From Martinezella tropici (GTDB lineage: Bacteria > Pseudomonadota > Alphaproteobacteria > Rhizobiales > Rhizobiaceae): 64,000 nt of DNA. The notes under the pieces were generated by a model, which ran no database searches, was not told the origin of the DNA, and saw only the letters and a program-made list of their open reading frames with translations. Numbering within the stretch: the first letter of the stretch is position 1; each line of letters starts with the position of its first letter. A program made the position numbers and the translations under genes. Of this stretch, positions 27,149 through 36,444 are shown in pieces. Where the stretch lies: NCBI GenBank assembly GCA_000799755.1, contig JUHI01000001.1:682001-746000 (forward strand), in the 5' to 3' direction.

Positions 27149-27882
27149 ACTGTCACGACGACCCTTTCCGAGGCGAAGCAGCCGATCTGGCAGGAGATAA
27201 TCGTGCCGTCGGCATCGATGTCTTCGCCCGCATAGGCAAGGACCGGCGCGAGACGCGATTGCTGAAGCATTCTTGCCTCGGCTTCCGTGGGCATGCGCGC
27301 GGTGATGTCGGTGGAGCGGCGCCAATAATCCATGACGCCATAGTCCTTCAGCGCCGCCGTGAATGAGCCCGTTACAGCGAACTTCTCTGCCAGACCGAGG
27401 AAGCGTTGCGCAGCGCAGCTGCGCATGACCACCGAGACCGGAAGAGCATCGGCATAAGCGACCACGCACATGTCGAGCACCGCCTCGCCCGGCTGCAGGT
27501 TCAGCCTTGCGGCGATATCGGCGGTTGCCGGAACCTCCCTCGCGGAGAGAACCTTACGCGTGAGGTGGGCGTCCGTCGCGGTCAGATCCTTGCTGAATCG
27601 TACCTTGTCGCCCAGCTGGAAGCGAACTGGCATATCGGCGCGGACATAGGCGCCGCTGCCGCGTGCGACACGCAGCAGCCCCTCCCCCTCCAGCTCGGCG
27701 ATCGCACGCCGCATCGTCACCCTGGAGACGCCGAATTGTTCGGACAAAGCGCGCTCGCTCGGCAAGCGGCTGCCGGGAGGATGCTGGCCACCGTCGATGG
27801 CGCGCCGGAGTGCCGCGGCAACGGTCGCCCAGCCTCCAGCAGTTTTTATACCTTCACCCTGTCGATTTTTCTCGTCCATCAC
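27145..27882 (-). CDS. GntR/HutC (PhnF-like) transcriptional regulator
   Basis: DNA-binding repressor of 245 residues. An N-terminal winged helix (about 12-80: PSERALSEQFGVSRVTMRRA and [15 protein letters not shown]) is followed by a UTRA effector domain (about 95-240). The helix-turn-helix and the UTRA region resemble PhnF, the regulator of phosphonate genes, but no phn gene is in the window. It is divergent from the MOSC gene, and a perfect 20-bp palindrome lies 16 bases upstream of its start. Autoregulation and control of the MOSC gene are therefore likely. The first two codons are Met-Met, so the start may be one codon later. Confidence 0.88.
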   Translation of the reverse strand: MMDEKNRQGEGIKTAGGWATVAAALRRAIDGGQHPPGSRLPSERALSEQFGVSRVTMRRAIAELEGEGLLRVARGSGAYVRADMPVRFQLGDKVRFSKDLTATDAHLTRKVLSAREVPATADIAARLNLQPGEAVLDMCVVAYADALPVSVVMRSCAAQRFLGLAEKFAVTGSFTAALKDYGVMDYWRRSTDITARMPTEAEARMLQQSRLAPVLAYAGEDIDADGTIISCQIGCFASERVVVTV

Positions 27883-27897
27883 AATACTGTCGCCTTG

Positions 27898-27917
27898 AAA
27901 TTGGTATATACCAATTT
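27898..27917. promoter_or_regulatory. GntR operator: perfect 20-bp palindrome
   Basis: AAATTGGTATATACCAATTT is an exact palindrome centred in the 69-base gap between the divergent GntR and MOSC genes. Its core TGGTATATACCA resembles the TGGTATAGACCA site reported for mycobacterial PhnF. The position overlaps both promoters and points to the GntR/HutC protein as its binder. Confidence 0.78.
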
Positions 27918-27951
27918 ATAAAGATCTCGATCGTTTATGGAAGGGTTCCGC

Positions 27952-28503
27952 ATGGTCGACAAGCGCATATATGTGACATCAGTCAGCAGCAGCGGCGTGC
28001 ACGAGTTCAGCAAGCAGACCAAGGATCATATCCAGCTACTGACCGGGCTCGGCGTGGAGGGTGACGCGCACATGGGCGTCACGGTGAAGCATCGTTCCCG
28101 CGTCGCGGTCGATCCGACCCAGCCCAATCTGCGCCAGGTGCATATCATCCACGAAGAATTGTTCGACGAACTCATAGAAAAGGGTTTCTCTGTTTCGGCG
28201 GGCGATATGGGCGAGAATATCGCGACCAGAGGGATCGACCTGCTTTCGCTGCCGCAAGGCACGCGCCTCCATATCGGCGAGGAAGCCATCGTCGAGGTGA
28301 CGGGCTTGCGCAATCCCTGCAAGCAGATCGACAATTTCCAGAAGGGCCTGCTGCATGCTGTGCTCGACAAGGATGCCGACGGCGGCCTGGTCCGTAAGGC
28401 CGGCATCATGGGCATCGTCTCGCAGGGCGGCCGCGTGCAGCCGGACGACGCCATCCGGGTCGAGCTGCCGCCGCTGCCGCATATCAAGCTCGAGCGTGTC
28501 TGA
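27952..28503 (+). CDS. MOSC domain-containing protein
   Basis: Single MOSC domain of 183 residues. Family features are GLGVEGDAHMGVTVKHRSR, NLRQVHIIHEELFDEL, FSVSAGDMGENIATRGIDLL and VTGLRNPCKQIDNF, with the conserved Cys (Cys in RNPCKQ). MOSC domains occur in molybdenum cofactor sulfurases and in mARC-type and YiiM reductases and bind molybdopterin or sulfur. No molybdenum partner gene is adjacent; moaB is 33 kb away. The ATG at 27952 is preferred because GGAAGG lies about 8 bases upstream; an in-frame ATG at 27937 is the alternative. It is controlled from the palindrome shared with the GntR gene. Confidence 0.87.
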   Translation: MVDKRIYVTSVSSSGVHEFSKQTKDHIQLLTGLGVEGDAHMGVTVKHRSRVAVDPTQPNLRQVHIIHEELFDELIEKGFSVSAGDMGENIATRGIDLLSLPQGTRLHIGEEAIVEVTGLRNPCKQIDNFQKGLLHAVLDKDADGGLVRKAGIMGIVSQGGRVQPDDAIRVELPPLPHIKLERV

Positions 28504-28542
28504 CAAAAAAGAAGCGGCCTTCCATTAGAAAACCGCTTTCTA
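28504..28542. terminator. Bidirectional terminator between MOSC gene and ftsK
   Basis: AAGCGG at 28512-28517 pairs with CCGCTT at 28533-28538. On the minus strand the stem is followed by CTTTTTTG, a good U-run for ftsK. On the plus strand it is followed by TCTATCTTG, a weaker one for the MOSC gene. TGACAA and TTGTCA flank the element. Confidence 0.7.
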
Positions 28543-28581
28543 TCTTGTCACGATATCGTTCCGATCCGGCTGCCGGTCAGA

Positions 28582-31500
28582 TCAATCGAAATCTTCCTGG
28601 CTGGAGTTGCCGCCGCCATTGCGGTTGCCCGTGATGATCTCGCGCTTGCCGACATGGTTGGCCGGACCCACCAGGCCATCCTTCTCCATCCGCTCGACGA
28701 GCGAGGCGGCGCGGTTATAGCCGATGCCGAGGCGGCGCTGGATGTAGGAGGTCGAGCACTTCTTGTCGCGCATGACGACCTTGATCGCCTGCTCGTAGAG
28801 GTCGTCGCCATCTTCCGAGGCAATCGCGCCCTTGTCGAAGACAGCCGTATCTTCTTCCTCGTCCTCTTCGTCCTCATCGGCCGTGACCGTGTCGAGATAT
28901 TCCGGGCGGCCCTGCAGCTTGAGATGCGCCACGACCTTTTCGACTTCCTCGTCGGAGACGAAGGGGCCGTGAACGCGGGAGATGCGGCCGCCGCCGGCCA
29001 TGTGCAGCATGTCGCCCTGACCGAGGAGCTGTTCGGCACCCTGCTCGCCGAGAATGGTGCGGCTGTCGATCTTCGACGTCACCTGGAAGGAGATGCGAGT
29101 CGGGAAGTTGGCCTTGATCGTACCGGTGATGACGTCGACCGAGGGACGCTGCGTCGCCATGATCAGGTGGATACCAGCCGCACGCGCCATCTGCGCCAGA
29201 CGCTGGATCGCCCCTTCGATTTCCTTGCCGGCAACCATCATCAGGTCGGCCATTTCGTCGACGATGACGACGATATAGGGCATCGGCGTCAGATCCATTT
29301 CCTGTTGCTCTTCGATCGGGGCACCCGTGCCCTTGTCGAAGCCGGTCTGGACCATGACGTGGATCGTCTCGCCCTTTTCCTTGGCGGAGGCAACGCGGCT
29401 GTTATAGCCGTCGATGTTGCGCACGCCGAGGCGCGACATCTTCTTGTAGCGATCCTCCATTTCGCGCACCGCCCACTTCAGCGCCATGACGGCCTTCTTG
29501 GGATCGGTAACGACGGGGGTCAGAAGGTGCGGGATGCCGTCATAGACGGACAGTTCCAGCATCTTCGGATCGACCATGATAAGGCGGCACTGTTCCGGCG
29601 TCATGCGATAGAGCAAGGACAGGATCATCGTATTGATGGCGACCGACTTGCCCGAGCCGGTCGTGCCTGCGACGAGCAGATGCGGCATCTTCGCGAGTTC
29701 CGCGATGACGGGCTCGCCACCGATGGTCTTGCCGAGGCCGAGCGCCAGCTTGTAGCCGCTCTTCTCGAAATCGGGCGAATCGATCATCTCGCGGAAATAG
29801 ACGGTCTCGCGATTGACGTTCGGCAGTTCGATGCCGATGACATTACGGCCGGGAACGACTGCGACACGAGCTGACAGAGCTGACATCGAGCGGGCGATAT
29901 CATCTGCAAGGTTGATGACGCGCGAGGATTTGACGCCGGGTGCCGGCTCGAATTCATAAAGCGTGACGACCGGGCCGGGGCGGACATGAATGATCTCGCC
30001 CTTGACGCCGAAGTCTTCCAACACGCTTTCCAGCAGGCCGGCATTCTGCTCCAGCGTTTCCTGGGTCATGATGACGCCGGTGCGAGCCGCGGGCTCCTGC
30101 AGCAGTTCACGCGGCGGCAGCTCGTATTCGCCGTCGGCGATGCGCGCGATCGGACGCCATTCCGGCGGCGTCAGCGATGCCGGTCGGCGCGGCGAGATCC
30201 GCGACGGCGGCGCATCGATCAGGCGCTGTGCGGCAGCTTCGACAGCCGGGAGGGTCGGGACTGCCTTGGCGACGAGCTCGGCGGCCACAGGTGCCGCGAT
30301 CTTGGTCGGCATCGGCGCCAAGACCATGACCGGGCGAGTCTCGATGGCAGGAGCGGCTTCGGCGCCGTAAACCGCTGTGACGAAAGCCGGCGGCACGAAG
30401 GTCTCGACCTGTTGCGCCACAGGCTGACGCTCAGTTTCAGGCGCTTCGGCAACAACGGGGGTTGCTTCGATGACGGGAGCCAGAACGGCCGCCTCCAAGG
30501 CTGCAAGCTCGTCCATCGCCGGCGTGCGCAAACCTGTTGCCGGCAGGCTGGTGACGGCTTGGAGTGGCGCTGAGACTTCGATAGATGCGGGGCTTTCGGC
30601 TGCCGGAGCGGGCTCGACGGCAGCAGCGGGACGACGGCATTCGACAACGCGGAACTTCGCAATGATCGCTGCGGCATCGACTTCCGGCTTCGGCGGCGTG
30701 GCCGGCTTTGGTTCACGCTTGAGGGCAGAGACGAATTCGCCGTCGAACGGCATCGCATCCCAGAAAGCGAAATCGGAAAGATGGACAAGACGCGACTCGA
30801 CCACAGGCGCGGCTACGGACTCGGGAACACTTGACTGAACAGGGGAAGCATCCAGCGCGATCGCGGGAGCCTTCGAAAATGCGGTAGCGATAACGGTCAT
30901 CTCCAATGCGTCCGGCTCGGTTGCCGGAGAATTCTGAATTACTGTCGGAATATAGCCTTCGACCATCAGCGGCATGTCTTCGAGCGATGGCAGATGGAAC
31001 TCGTCCTGCCGCACGGGCGAGACGACAACGGTTGCAGCCGGCATTGGAGCCGGTGCCGCGGATGCTGCGACGACCGGAGCTTCCATGACCCGCATGGTGG
31101 CGTGCGCCGACACGGGCGGCCGGATCTCAGGCTTCGGCTCGGCGGGCGGGCGGCGGCTGATGATTTCGTTTTCGCGCGTGCGGGTGAAGCGCACGTTCGG
31201 ACCCATCAGGAAGGCATTCTGCCAGCCGGGCGATGCAAGATCCTCCGCAGAGATTCCTTGCGGCAGAACAGGCATTTCCTGCTCGCTCGTGACAGCGGCG
31301 GACTGCAACGCCTCGACCACCGGCGGCGGCGCTGCGGCGGTGCGCTTCCTCACCTCTTCGGCAAGGCGCTTTTCCTCGGCGGCACGCTGCTCCTCAGCCT
31401 TGCGCTTGGCTTCGCGGGCGTTGCGAATCTTCTCTTCCAGGAACGCGCGGCGAGCGGCGATCTGCTCGGCACGGCGCGCCTCCTCGGCTGCCTGCTCGGG

Positions 31501-31623
31501 GTCGAGATCGCCCTCCGGCTGGACGCCCTGCGAGGCATTGGAAAGTGTCGTTCGGGAAAGACGCATGAGACCTGCAACCCAGTCATTGATATTGCCGTTG
31601 GCTTCTCCAATCGAATAGGGCAA
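28582..31623 (-). CDS. ftsK: DNA translocase FtsK, form without N-terminal membrane domain
   Basis: ATP-driven double-stranded DNA translocase of 1013 residues that moves chromosome ends toward the division septum in relatives. The motor domain has GTTGSGKS (Walker A, about residue 650), [20 protein letters not shown], and the Walker B segment [14 protein letters not shown]. The C-terminal gamma winged helix is at about 940-1000 ([20 protein letters not shown]), which reads KOPS sites. The N-terminal half has a Lys/Arg/Glu-rich coiled coil (about 45-95) and a Pro/Ala/Val-rich linker. I see no membrane helices, unlike canonical FtsK with four. It may be a second, soluble FtsK/SpoIIIE-like copy. 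The U-run terminator follows. Confidence 0.9.
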   Translation of the reverse strand: MPYSIGEANGNINDWVAGLMRLSRTTLSNASQGVQPEGDLDPEQAAEEARRAEQIAARRAFLEEKIRNAREAKRKAEEQRAAEEKRLAEEVRKRTAAAPPPVVEALQSAAVTSEQEMPVLPQGISAEDLASPGWQNAFLMGPNVRFTRTRENEIISRRPPAEPKPEIRPPVSAHATMRVMEAPVVAASAAPAPMPAATVVVSPVRQDEFHLPSLEDMPLMVEGYIPTVIQNSPATEPDALEMTVIATAFSKAPAIALDASPVQSSVPESVAAPVVESRLVHLSDFAFWDAMPFDGEFVSALKREPKPATPPKPEVDAAAIIAKFRVVECRRPAAAVEPAPAAESPASIEVSAPLQAVTSLPATGLRTPAMDELAALEAAVLAPVIEATPVVAEAPETERQPVAQQVETFVPPAFVTAVYGAEAAPAIETRPVMVLAPMPTKIAAPVAAELVAKAVPTLPAVEAAAQRLIDAPPSRISPRRPASLTPPEWRPIARIADGEYELPPRELLQEPAARTGVIMTQETLEQNAGLLESVLEDFGVKGEIIHVRPGPVVTLYEFEPAPGVKSSRVINLADDIARSMSALSARVAVVPGRNVIGIELPNVNRETVYFREMIDSPDFEKSGYKLALGLGKTIGGEPVIAELAKMPHLLVAGTTGSGKSVAINTMILSLLYRMTPEQCRLIMVDPKMLELSVYDGIPHLLTPVVTDPKKAVMALKWAVREMEDRYKKMSRLGVRNIDGYNSRVASAKEKGETIHVMVQTGFDKGTGAPIEEQQEMDLTPMPYIVVIVDEMADLMMVAGKEIEGAIQRLAQMARAAGIHLIMATQRPSVDVITGTIKANFPTRISFQVTSKIDSRTILGEQGAEQLLGQGDMLHMAGGGRISRVHGPFVSDEEVEKVVAHLKLQGRPEYLDTVTADEDEEDEEEDTAVFDKGAIASEDGDDLYEQAIKVVMRDKKCSTSYIQRRLGIGYNRAASLVERMEKDGLVGPANHVGKREIITGNRNGGGNSSQEDFD

Positions 31624-31786
31624 GGATGGTTAATAAGTTCCTTCCTCCCGTTGTGGAAAGCAGTCATTCCACAGCCGCCAAATGCATCCGCACGTGGCCG
31701 GAAACCCAGTGGAAACAAAGGTATGAAAGCATCCCGCCGCGCATGAACGCGGCAGCGGGAGAGGTTAAAATTTTTTCCGGAATAAG

Positions 31787-34303
31787 CTACTGCGACGAGG
31801 ACAGCTGCGCGATGGAAAGCAGCGTGTCGGCGCTGATGCCGACGCCCGAGGACGAGCCCGTCAGAATGGAAAGCGCTGGCGACGTCGAGGACGTCGTATT
31901 GTTCTCCATATCGTACATCGCCGAGAATCGCTGCAGCAGTTGATTGACCTTATCCGGGTCCTGCAGATCGGTCACATTGACGAAATTGCCGAGCATCTTG
32001 GCTTGCGTATCGACGTCCATATTGGAGATCGAGCTCGGCAGATTGAAGGTCGTGGTGATGACCTCATAGAGCGCGGGATCGCCCATGATGTCATAGATCG
32101 AGTTGATGTCGGGCGCCTTGCGCTGGAAATAGAGCGCCAGGCGTACGCCGGGATTGGTTTGCCCCTCCTGATCCTCCAGCGTCTGATGCAGGTAGAGATC
32201 ATTGGTCGCGTCGAGCGCGCCCTGGTTTTGCGCGGTGCCGAGCTTGCTGTCGGTCAGGTTGCCGTCGGTGCCGAAATTGAATTGTTCGACCATGGTCTTG
32301 AATTTGGCGCCGGCGGTGGTGTTGACAAAGCTCTTCGGATCGGACGGGTCGGAGGCGAAAGCCTTCTTCAAGGTGGCCGTGTCGACCGTCTTCGGATCGA
32401 TGCCGTTGGCCGTCAGGATGAAATTGGTGAGCTTGCTGTCGGCCAGCAGGCCCGTGACACTGGTGATGTTGACGATATTCGTCGCAAAATAGGTGCCGGC
32501 GGTCTTGGCATCGCTGGTGGCCTTGGTCAGTTCGGCGCCCGACAACCCAACCGTGCTGCGACTGGAATATTGCGAGATGTAGCTGTTGATCTGCGTCTGC
32601 GACAGGGATTGCACCGGCGCCTTCAGATTACCGCTGCTGTCGAAATTGAAGGCTTTGGCAAGCGCGGTGAAACGCGGGTCTTTGAGCGAGTTGACATAGC
32701 TCTTCGGGTCGTAGGGATCGCTTTCGAGGATCTTGGTCAGCTGAGACTTCGTGACCTCGTTTTCGCCGATGCCATAGGCGCGCAGCGCCATCTGATAGAG
32801 TTCGGGCGCGCTATCGTTGGACGTGCTGCTGTCGGACGTGTTGCTGGCAAAGAATTCCTTGATGTTCTTCACGCTGGTGATGCGGTTCTTGTAGTTGTTG
32901 ACCGCATCGGTGGTCTGCGTCGACTGCGACGACTGGTAGTTGCTCATGTAGGCCTTGGAGGCCGCGTCGATCTCGTCCTGGGACTGCGCCGTCTGGCCGG
33001 AAGCAAGCGTGCCGTCCGACTGGAAATTGAACTGGGAGACGACATTCGTCAGGCCAAAGATGGCGGCAGTCGTCGGATCGGCGAAGGCGTTTTTGAAGAC
33101 GACGGCGGGTGTCGTCGGGTCAATGCCGTAGGCCGTCTTGATATAATCGAAAAGACGTGGGTCCGACGTCAGCTGATCGACCGACGTGATGGAGCCGATA
33201 TGATTCTTGTAATAGAGGTCGTTGTCGGCGGCACCGACGCTGGTGATGAATGAAGGCACCGTCGAATTGTAGGCGCTCATGACGTCGGCCTGCTGGCCGA
33301 GCGTCTGCGGCCCGCCGGGATAGTTCGCGGTATAGCCGGCCGTGGTGGCGGCAATCTGGTCGGACGTTTGAACCTGCGAACCGGATGCGACGGTTCCGTC
33401 GCTCTGGAAGTTGAACTCGGCCATGACCGCAGTCAGCCCGTTCGAACTCGCAACCCCGGCGTCCTTGGCCGAAGCGCTGAACTGGTCCGCTGTGATGTAG
33501 GACGGAATATTGAACGCCGTCTTGACGTATTGGAACAACTGCGGATTGGACGTCAGCTGGTCGACGGAGGTGATATTGCCGATATTGGCCTGATAATAGG
33601 CCGTATCGCTGTCCGGCGTCGATGTCTTGACGGTGCCGTCGGCATTGAAATTGAACTCCGCCACGAGCGCCTTGTCGGCGGCGCCGCCGTACTGATTGAC
33701 ATAGCTGTTCGGATCGCTGGGATCGCTCGTCAACATTTGCTTCAGAGACGAATTCGACACATAGGTCGGGTCGATACCATAGGCCTGCAGCACATAGTTG
33801 CGCAGGCGGGTATTGCCGAGGAGATCGTCGACGGTTTTAACCGAACTGATGTTCTGGCTGTAATAGCTGGTTTCGGTCGCAGCCGACGTCGCCTCGTTCG
33901 TAAACGACTGCTGGTAAAGGCCTATGAGGTCGTCTTCCTGCGTGCTGGTTTGTGCCGTATTCGTCGAGCCCGACGAACTCGTACCGAAATTGAACGCCGC
34001 AGCGAACTCCTTATAGCGCGGATCGGTCAGCTTATTGGCAAAACTGCTGGAGTCGCTGAGGTCGCTGGTCAAGACCTGTTTCATAAAGGCCTTGGCATAG
34101 GTCATATCCGAAAGCCCGTAGGCTTCCATTGCGTAACTGTATAGCTGATAGTCATTCAGGAAGTCATCGACATTGGTTACTTTGCCGATATTGGCGTTGT
34201 AATAGTCGATCAAGCGCTTGTTTTGCGACTGCTGCGCCACCTGATTGAGCGAGGTCGTCATATCTCTGGTTGCGATCGTATAACCAAGATAAGTGGAAAT
34301 CAT
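31787..34303 (-). CDS. Multi-repeat DUF1217 protein
   Basis: An 838-residue protein made of about seven tandem DUF1217-type units of roughly 90-130 residues. Each unit starts with a pattern like YYxxNIxxVTSVDDLL, followed by a Y-x-x-x-x-YGI segment and SDPSDPxSYVN, and ends with FNF. Six are similar and the last (from about residue 720) is divergent. Rhizobial DUF1217 proteins are often encoded in flagellar gene clusters, but no flagellar gene is near here. The N-terminus MISTYLGYTIATRDMTTSLNQ has no classical signal peptide. Low Cys and high Ser/Thr/Asn/Asp suggest a secreted or surface protein; that is inference. Confidence 0.82.
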   Translation of the reverse strand: MISTYLGYTIATRDMTTSLNQVAQQSQNKRLIDYYNANIGKVTNVDDFLNDYQLYSYAMEAYGLSDMTYAKAFMKQVLTSDLSDSSSFANKLTDPRYKEFAAAFNFGTSSSGSTNTAQTSTQEDDLIGLYQQSFTNEATSAATETSYYSQNISSVKTVDDLLGNTRLRNYVLQAYGIDPTYVSNSSLKQMLTSDPSDPNSYVNQYGGAADKALVAEFNFNADGTVKTSTPDSDTAYYQANIGNITSVDQLTSNPQLFQYVKTAFNIPSYITADQFSASAKDAGVASSNGLTAVMAEFNFQSDGTVASGSQVQTSDQIAATTAGYTANYPGGPQTLGQQADVMSAYNSTVPSFITSVGAADNDLYYKNHIGSITSVDQLTSDPRLFDYIKTAYGIDPTTPAVVFKNAFADPTTAAIFGLTNVVSQFNFQSDGTLASGQTAQSQDEIDAASKAYMSNYQSSQSTQTTDAVNNYKNRITSVKNIKEFFASNTSDSSTSNDSAPELYQMALRAYGIGENEVTKSQLTKILESDPYDPKSYVNSLKDPRFTALAKAFNFDSSGNLKAPVQSLSQTQINSYISQYSSRSTVGLSGAELTKATSDAKTAGTYFATNIVNITSVTGLLADSKLTNFILTANGIDPKTVDTATLKKAFASDPSDPKSFVNTTAGAKFKTMVEQFNFGTDGNLTDSKLGTAQNQGALDATNDLYLHQTLEDQEGQTNPGVRLALYFQRKAPDINSIYDIMGDPALYEVITTTFNLPSSISNMDVDTQAKMLGNFVNVTDLQDPDKVNQLLQRFSAMYDMENNTTSSTSPALSILTGSSSGVGISADTLLSIAQLSSSQ

Positions 34304-34620
34304 CAGCAGAATCCCAATAGATCTCTAATAATGGGGGCGAATCTGCTGTCGATTATTTCATACAAACCTTACCCGAGACTTACACGCACTCTCTCTATGC
34401 GTGTATCACCTTGAGGCACCGCCCTGCCGTGTGTTCATCTTATGGAAACCCTGATGGATTCGAGTTTGCTAACCATTTGAGGACGCAAAGTTTTCTTAAC
34501 CTCGATTTTTAAGCTGTCTGGAAGGGACGGCGCCTAATCTGCCCAACAACGAGAGGACAGAAGTTCTCCGAGAGAAGACCGAAAAAAACGGCTCTCAGGT
34601 AAAGCAAGGGTAGAGAATCG
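34304..34620. other. Divergent intergenic region with hairpins
   Basis: This 317-base gap lies between the DUF1217 gene start and the following plus-strand gene. It holds an 8-bp inverted repeat TACACGCA (34381-34388) with TGCGTGTA (34398-34405), and a GAGAG/CTCTC plus CCG/CGG hairpin around an A-run at about 34571-34600, just before the next start. Neither resembles a known RNA family. No ORF is supported. Confidence 0.4.
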
Positions 34621-35187
34621 ATGACAAATACCGTCCTGAAGCCCGATTGGGCTGGAACCACACTGCGGCTTGATCCGGCGCGCTTCCCGCAACAGGTCAG
34701 CTATGCCATGCGAGGTGCCGAGGGTGACGTCACCATCACGATCGACGAGCGCGGCGCCGTGCTGCGCAAGATCCTGCCGTCCAGCGGCCTGCCGCTGTCC
34801 GTCGCCTTGCCCAAGCGTGCATTCCAGGGTGTCGCCGCCCGCGCCATCGACCATGGCGACGGCGAAGTCACCGTCACGCTGGAACTGCATCATTCCGATC
34901 CGGATCTCTGCATCCCCCTTCTCGTCGCTCACGACTTGAGCGACATCGCCGCCGACTGGCGCTCTTGGTCGGAAGCCTTCCGCATTCCCATGCTGATGAT
35001 CGAAGCCGACGGCGTTGCCCGTCCGCTCGAAGAACATCTCGGCGGCGTCCGCGCCCAGGACAGCCAGCCGCGCCGCCGCCACTCCTACTTCGCCGAACGC
35101 CGCCCGCGCTTCCTCGTGCGCCGCACGACCGGCAAGCTCGGCGTTAAGATGAAGATCCAGGGCCGCGAGATCATCGCACGGCGCTAA
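34621..35187 (+). CDS. Conserved hypothetical protein (DUF6101-like)
   Basis: A 188-residue basic soluble protein. It has the central segment VTITIDERGAVLRKILPSSGLPLSVALP and a conserved C-terminus HSYFAERRPRFLVRRTTGKLGVKMKIQGREIIARR-like stretch rich in Arg. From memory this corresponds to DUF6101 of rhizobia. The Arg-rich C-terminus suggests nucleic-acid or membrane-surface contact, but no function is known. The ATG follows GGGTAGAGAATCG. A strong terminator follows 33 bases after the stop, so it is probably a single-gene transcript. Confidence 0.72.
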   Translation: MTNTVLKPDWAGTTLRLDPARFPQQVSYAMRGAEGDVTITIDERGAVLRKILPSSGLPLSVALPKRAFQGVAARAIDHGDGEVTVTLELHHSDPDLCIPLLVAHDLSDIAADWRSWSEAFRIPMLMIEADGVARPLEEHLGGVRAQDSQPRRRHSYFAERRPRFLVRRTTGKLGVKMKIQGREIIARR

Positions 35188-35220
35188 GCCGCTCTCGCCC
35201 AAGACCAACCATTTTCAAAG

Positions 35221-35270
35221 AACTCGGCCGTGGGGAGAACAATTCCACGGCCGAGTTTCTTATTGTTTCA
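35221..35270 (+). terminator. Strong Rho-independent terminator
   Basis: AACTCGGCCGTGG at 35221-35233 pairs perfectly with CCACGGCCGAGTT at 35245-35257 (13 bp), followed by TTCTTATTGTTT. It terminates the DUF6101-like gene and may also block antisense reading into ubiA. Confidence 0.88.
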
Positions 35271-35305
35271 ACGAAAGGTTTGTCACCGAGCGAAGAGGGT
35301 ATCCC

Positions 35306-36268
35306 TCACGGCACAAGAAACAGGAACGACAGGAAAAGGCCGGCGAAGATAATCAGCCCCACCCGGTTGTTCGATTTGAAGAGGGCCAGGCATTGCTCGC
35401 CGTCGTTGATATCAAGCACGGCGATCTGATAGGCGAACATACCGCCGGCGACAATGAGGCCGAGATAGGCCAGCCAGCTTGTACCGGCGAGCGCGAAGGA
35501 CAGCAGCATCAGCAGCAGCGTCGCCCCATAGAGCCCGATCAGCCAGAGACGCGTCCGATCGCCGAAAAGCCTTGCCGTCGATCGCACGCCGATCAGCTCG
35601 TCGTCTTCCTTGTCCTGATGCGCGTAGATCGTGTCGTAGCCGATCGTCCAGAGGATGGCGGCGAGATAGAGGATGATCGAGGCGAGCGACAGGCTGCCGA
35701 ACAGCCCCGCCCATCCCATCAATGCGCCCCAGGAAAAGGCGAGCCCGAGGAAGAACTGCGGCCAATCGGTAAAGCGCTTGGCAAAGGGATAGAGCGCGAC
35801 GATGCCGAGCGACAGCACGCCGAGCACGACGGCAAACCAGTTAAACTGCAGCAGCACCAGTAGACCGATCAGGGCCTGCAACGCAATGAACACTTTGGCC
35901 TGAAAGCGCGTGACGCGGCCCGATGGCAACGGGCGCGAACGCGTGCGCGCCACCGACATGTCGATCTGGTGGTCGACCAGATCATTATAGGTGCAGCCAG
36001 CGCCACGCATGGCGACTGCGCCGATGAAATAAAGGACGAGGTGGTAGATCACCACGAAGCCGGGTGAACCGCGGCCCATGGCGACGGAAGCGTTGGCCGC
36101 GAGCGCTACCGACCAGAAGCATGGCCACATCAGGAGCTGCCAGCCGATCGGCCTGTCCCAGCGTGCTAGCTGGGCATAGGGCCAGAGCGTCGGGGGCAGA
36201 ACCCGATAGACCCAGTTTCCGGAAGGCGCGTCGGCGACGCGCCCGTTGATATCGCCTGTGTTTTGCAT
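35306..36268 (-). CDS. ubiA: 4-hydroxybenzoate polyprenyltransferase
   Basis: Inner-membrane prenyltransferase that attaches the polyprenyl chain to 4-hydroxybenzoate, the first membrane step of ubiquinone synthesis. The 320-residue protein has eight or nine membrane helices and both Asp-rich motifs: NDLVDHQID (about 100-108) and YDTIYAHQD (about 224-232). The typical ARTRSRPLPSG follows the first. The frame is open to 36304, but the ATG at 36268 (MQNTGDINGR) gives the usual rhizobial start. The substrate polyprenyl diphosphate is probably made by the synthase at 56907-57923. Confidence 0.94.
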   Translation of the reverse strand: MQNTGDINGRVADAPSGNWVYRVLPPTLWPYAQLARWDRPIGWQLLMWPCFWSVALAANASVAMGRGSPGFVVIYHLVLYFIGAVAMRGAGCTYNDLVDHQIDMSVARTRSRPLPSGRVTRFQAKVFIALQALIGLLVLLQFNWFAVVLGVLSLGIVALYPFAKRFTDWPQFFLGLAFSWGALMGWAGLFGSLSLASIILYLAAILWTIGYDTIYAHQDKEDDELIGVRSTARLFGDRTRLWLIGLYGATLLLMLLSFALAGTSWLAYLGLIVAGGMFAYQIAVLDINDGEQCLALFKSNNRVGLIIFAGLFLSFLFLVP

Positions 36269-36339
36269 AGGCGAGTAGTAGTGACATCCGGCGCCGGAGG
36301 TCAAGCGGCGGGCACTGGAGCCAGAGATTTTAGGCGAAA

Positions 36340-36430
36340 GGATCTGGAATCAGAATCCGCTTTAAAATCAAAGAATTAGGGCATGTTGTCGTCTGAAAGA
36401 CGCTCAAACACTTTTCAGCCTCATGCTCTG
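36340..36430. repeat. RIME-like intergenic palindrome, copy C (degenerate)
   Basis: Between ubiA and the MipA-like gene, CTGAAA and TTTTCAG pair around GACGCTCAAACAC, with outer GCATG and CATGC arms. The loop CGCTnnnnCAC and arm spacing resemble copies A and B, but the arms have changed. It is taken as a diverged member. Confidence 0.45.
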
Positions 36431-36444
36431 GCTCCGCCTATTTC

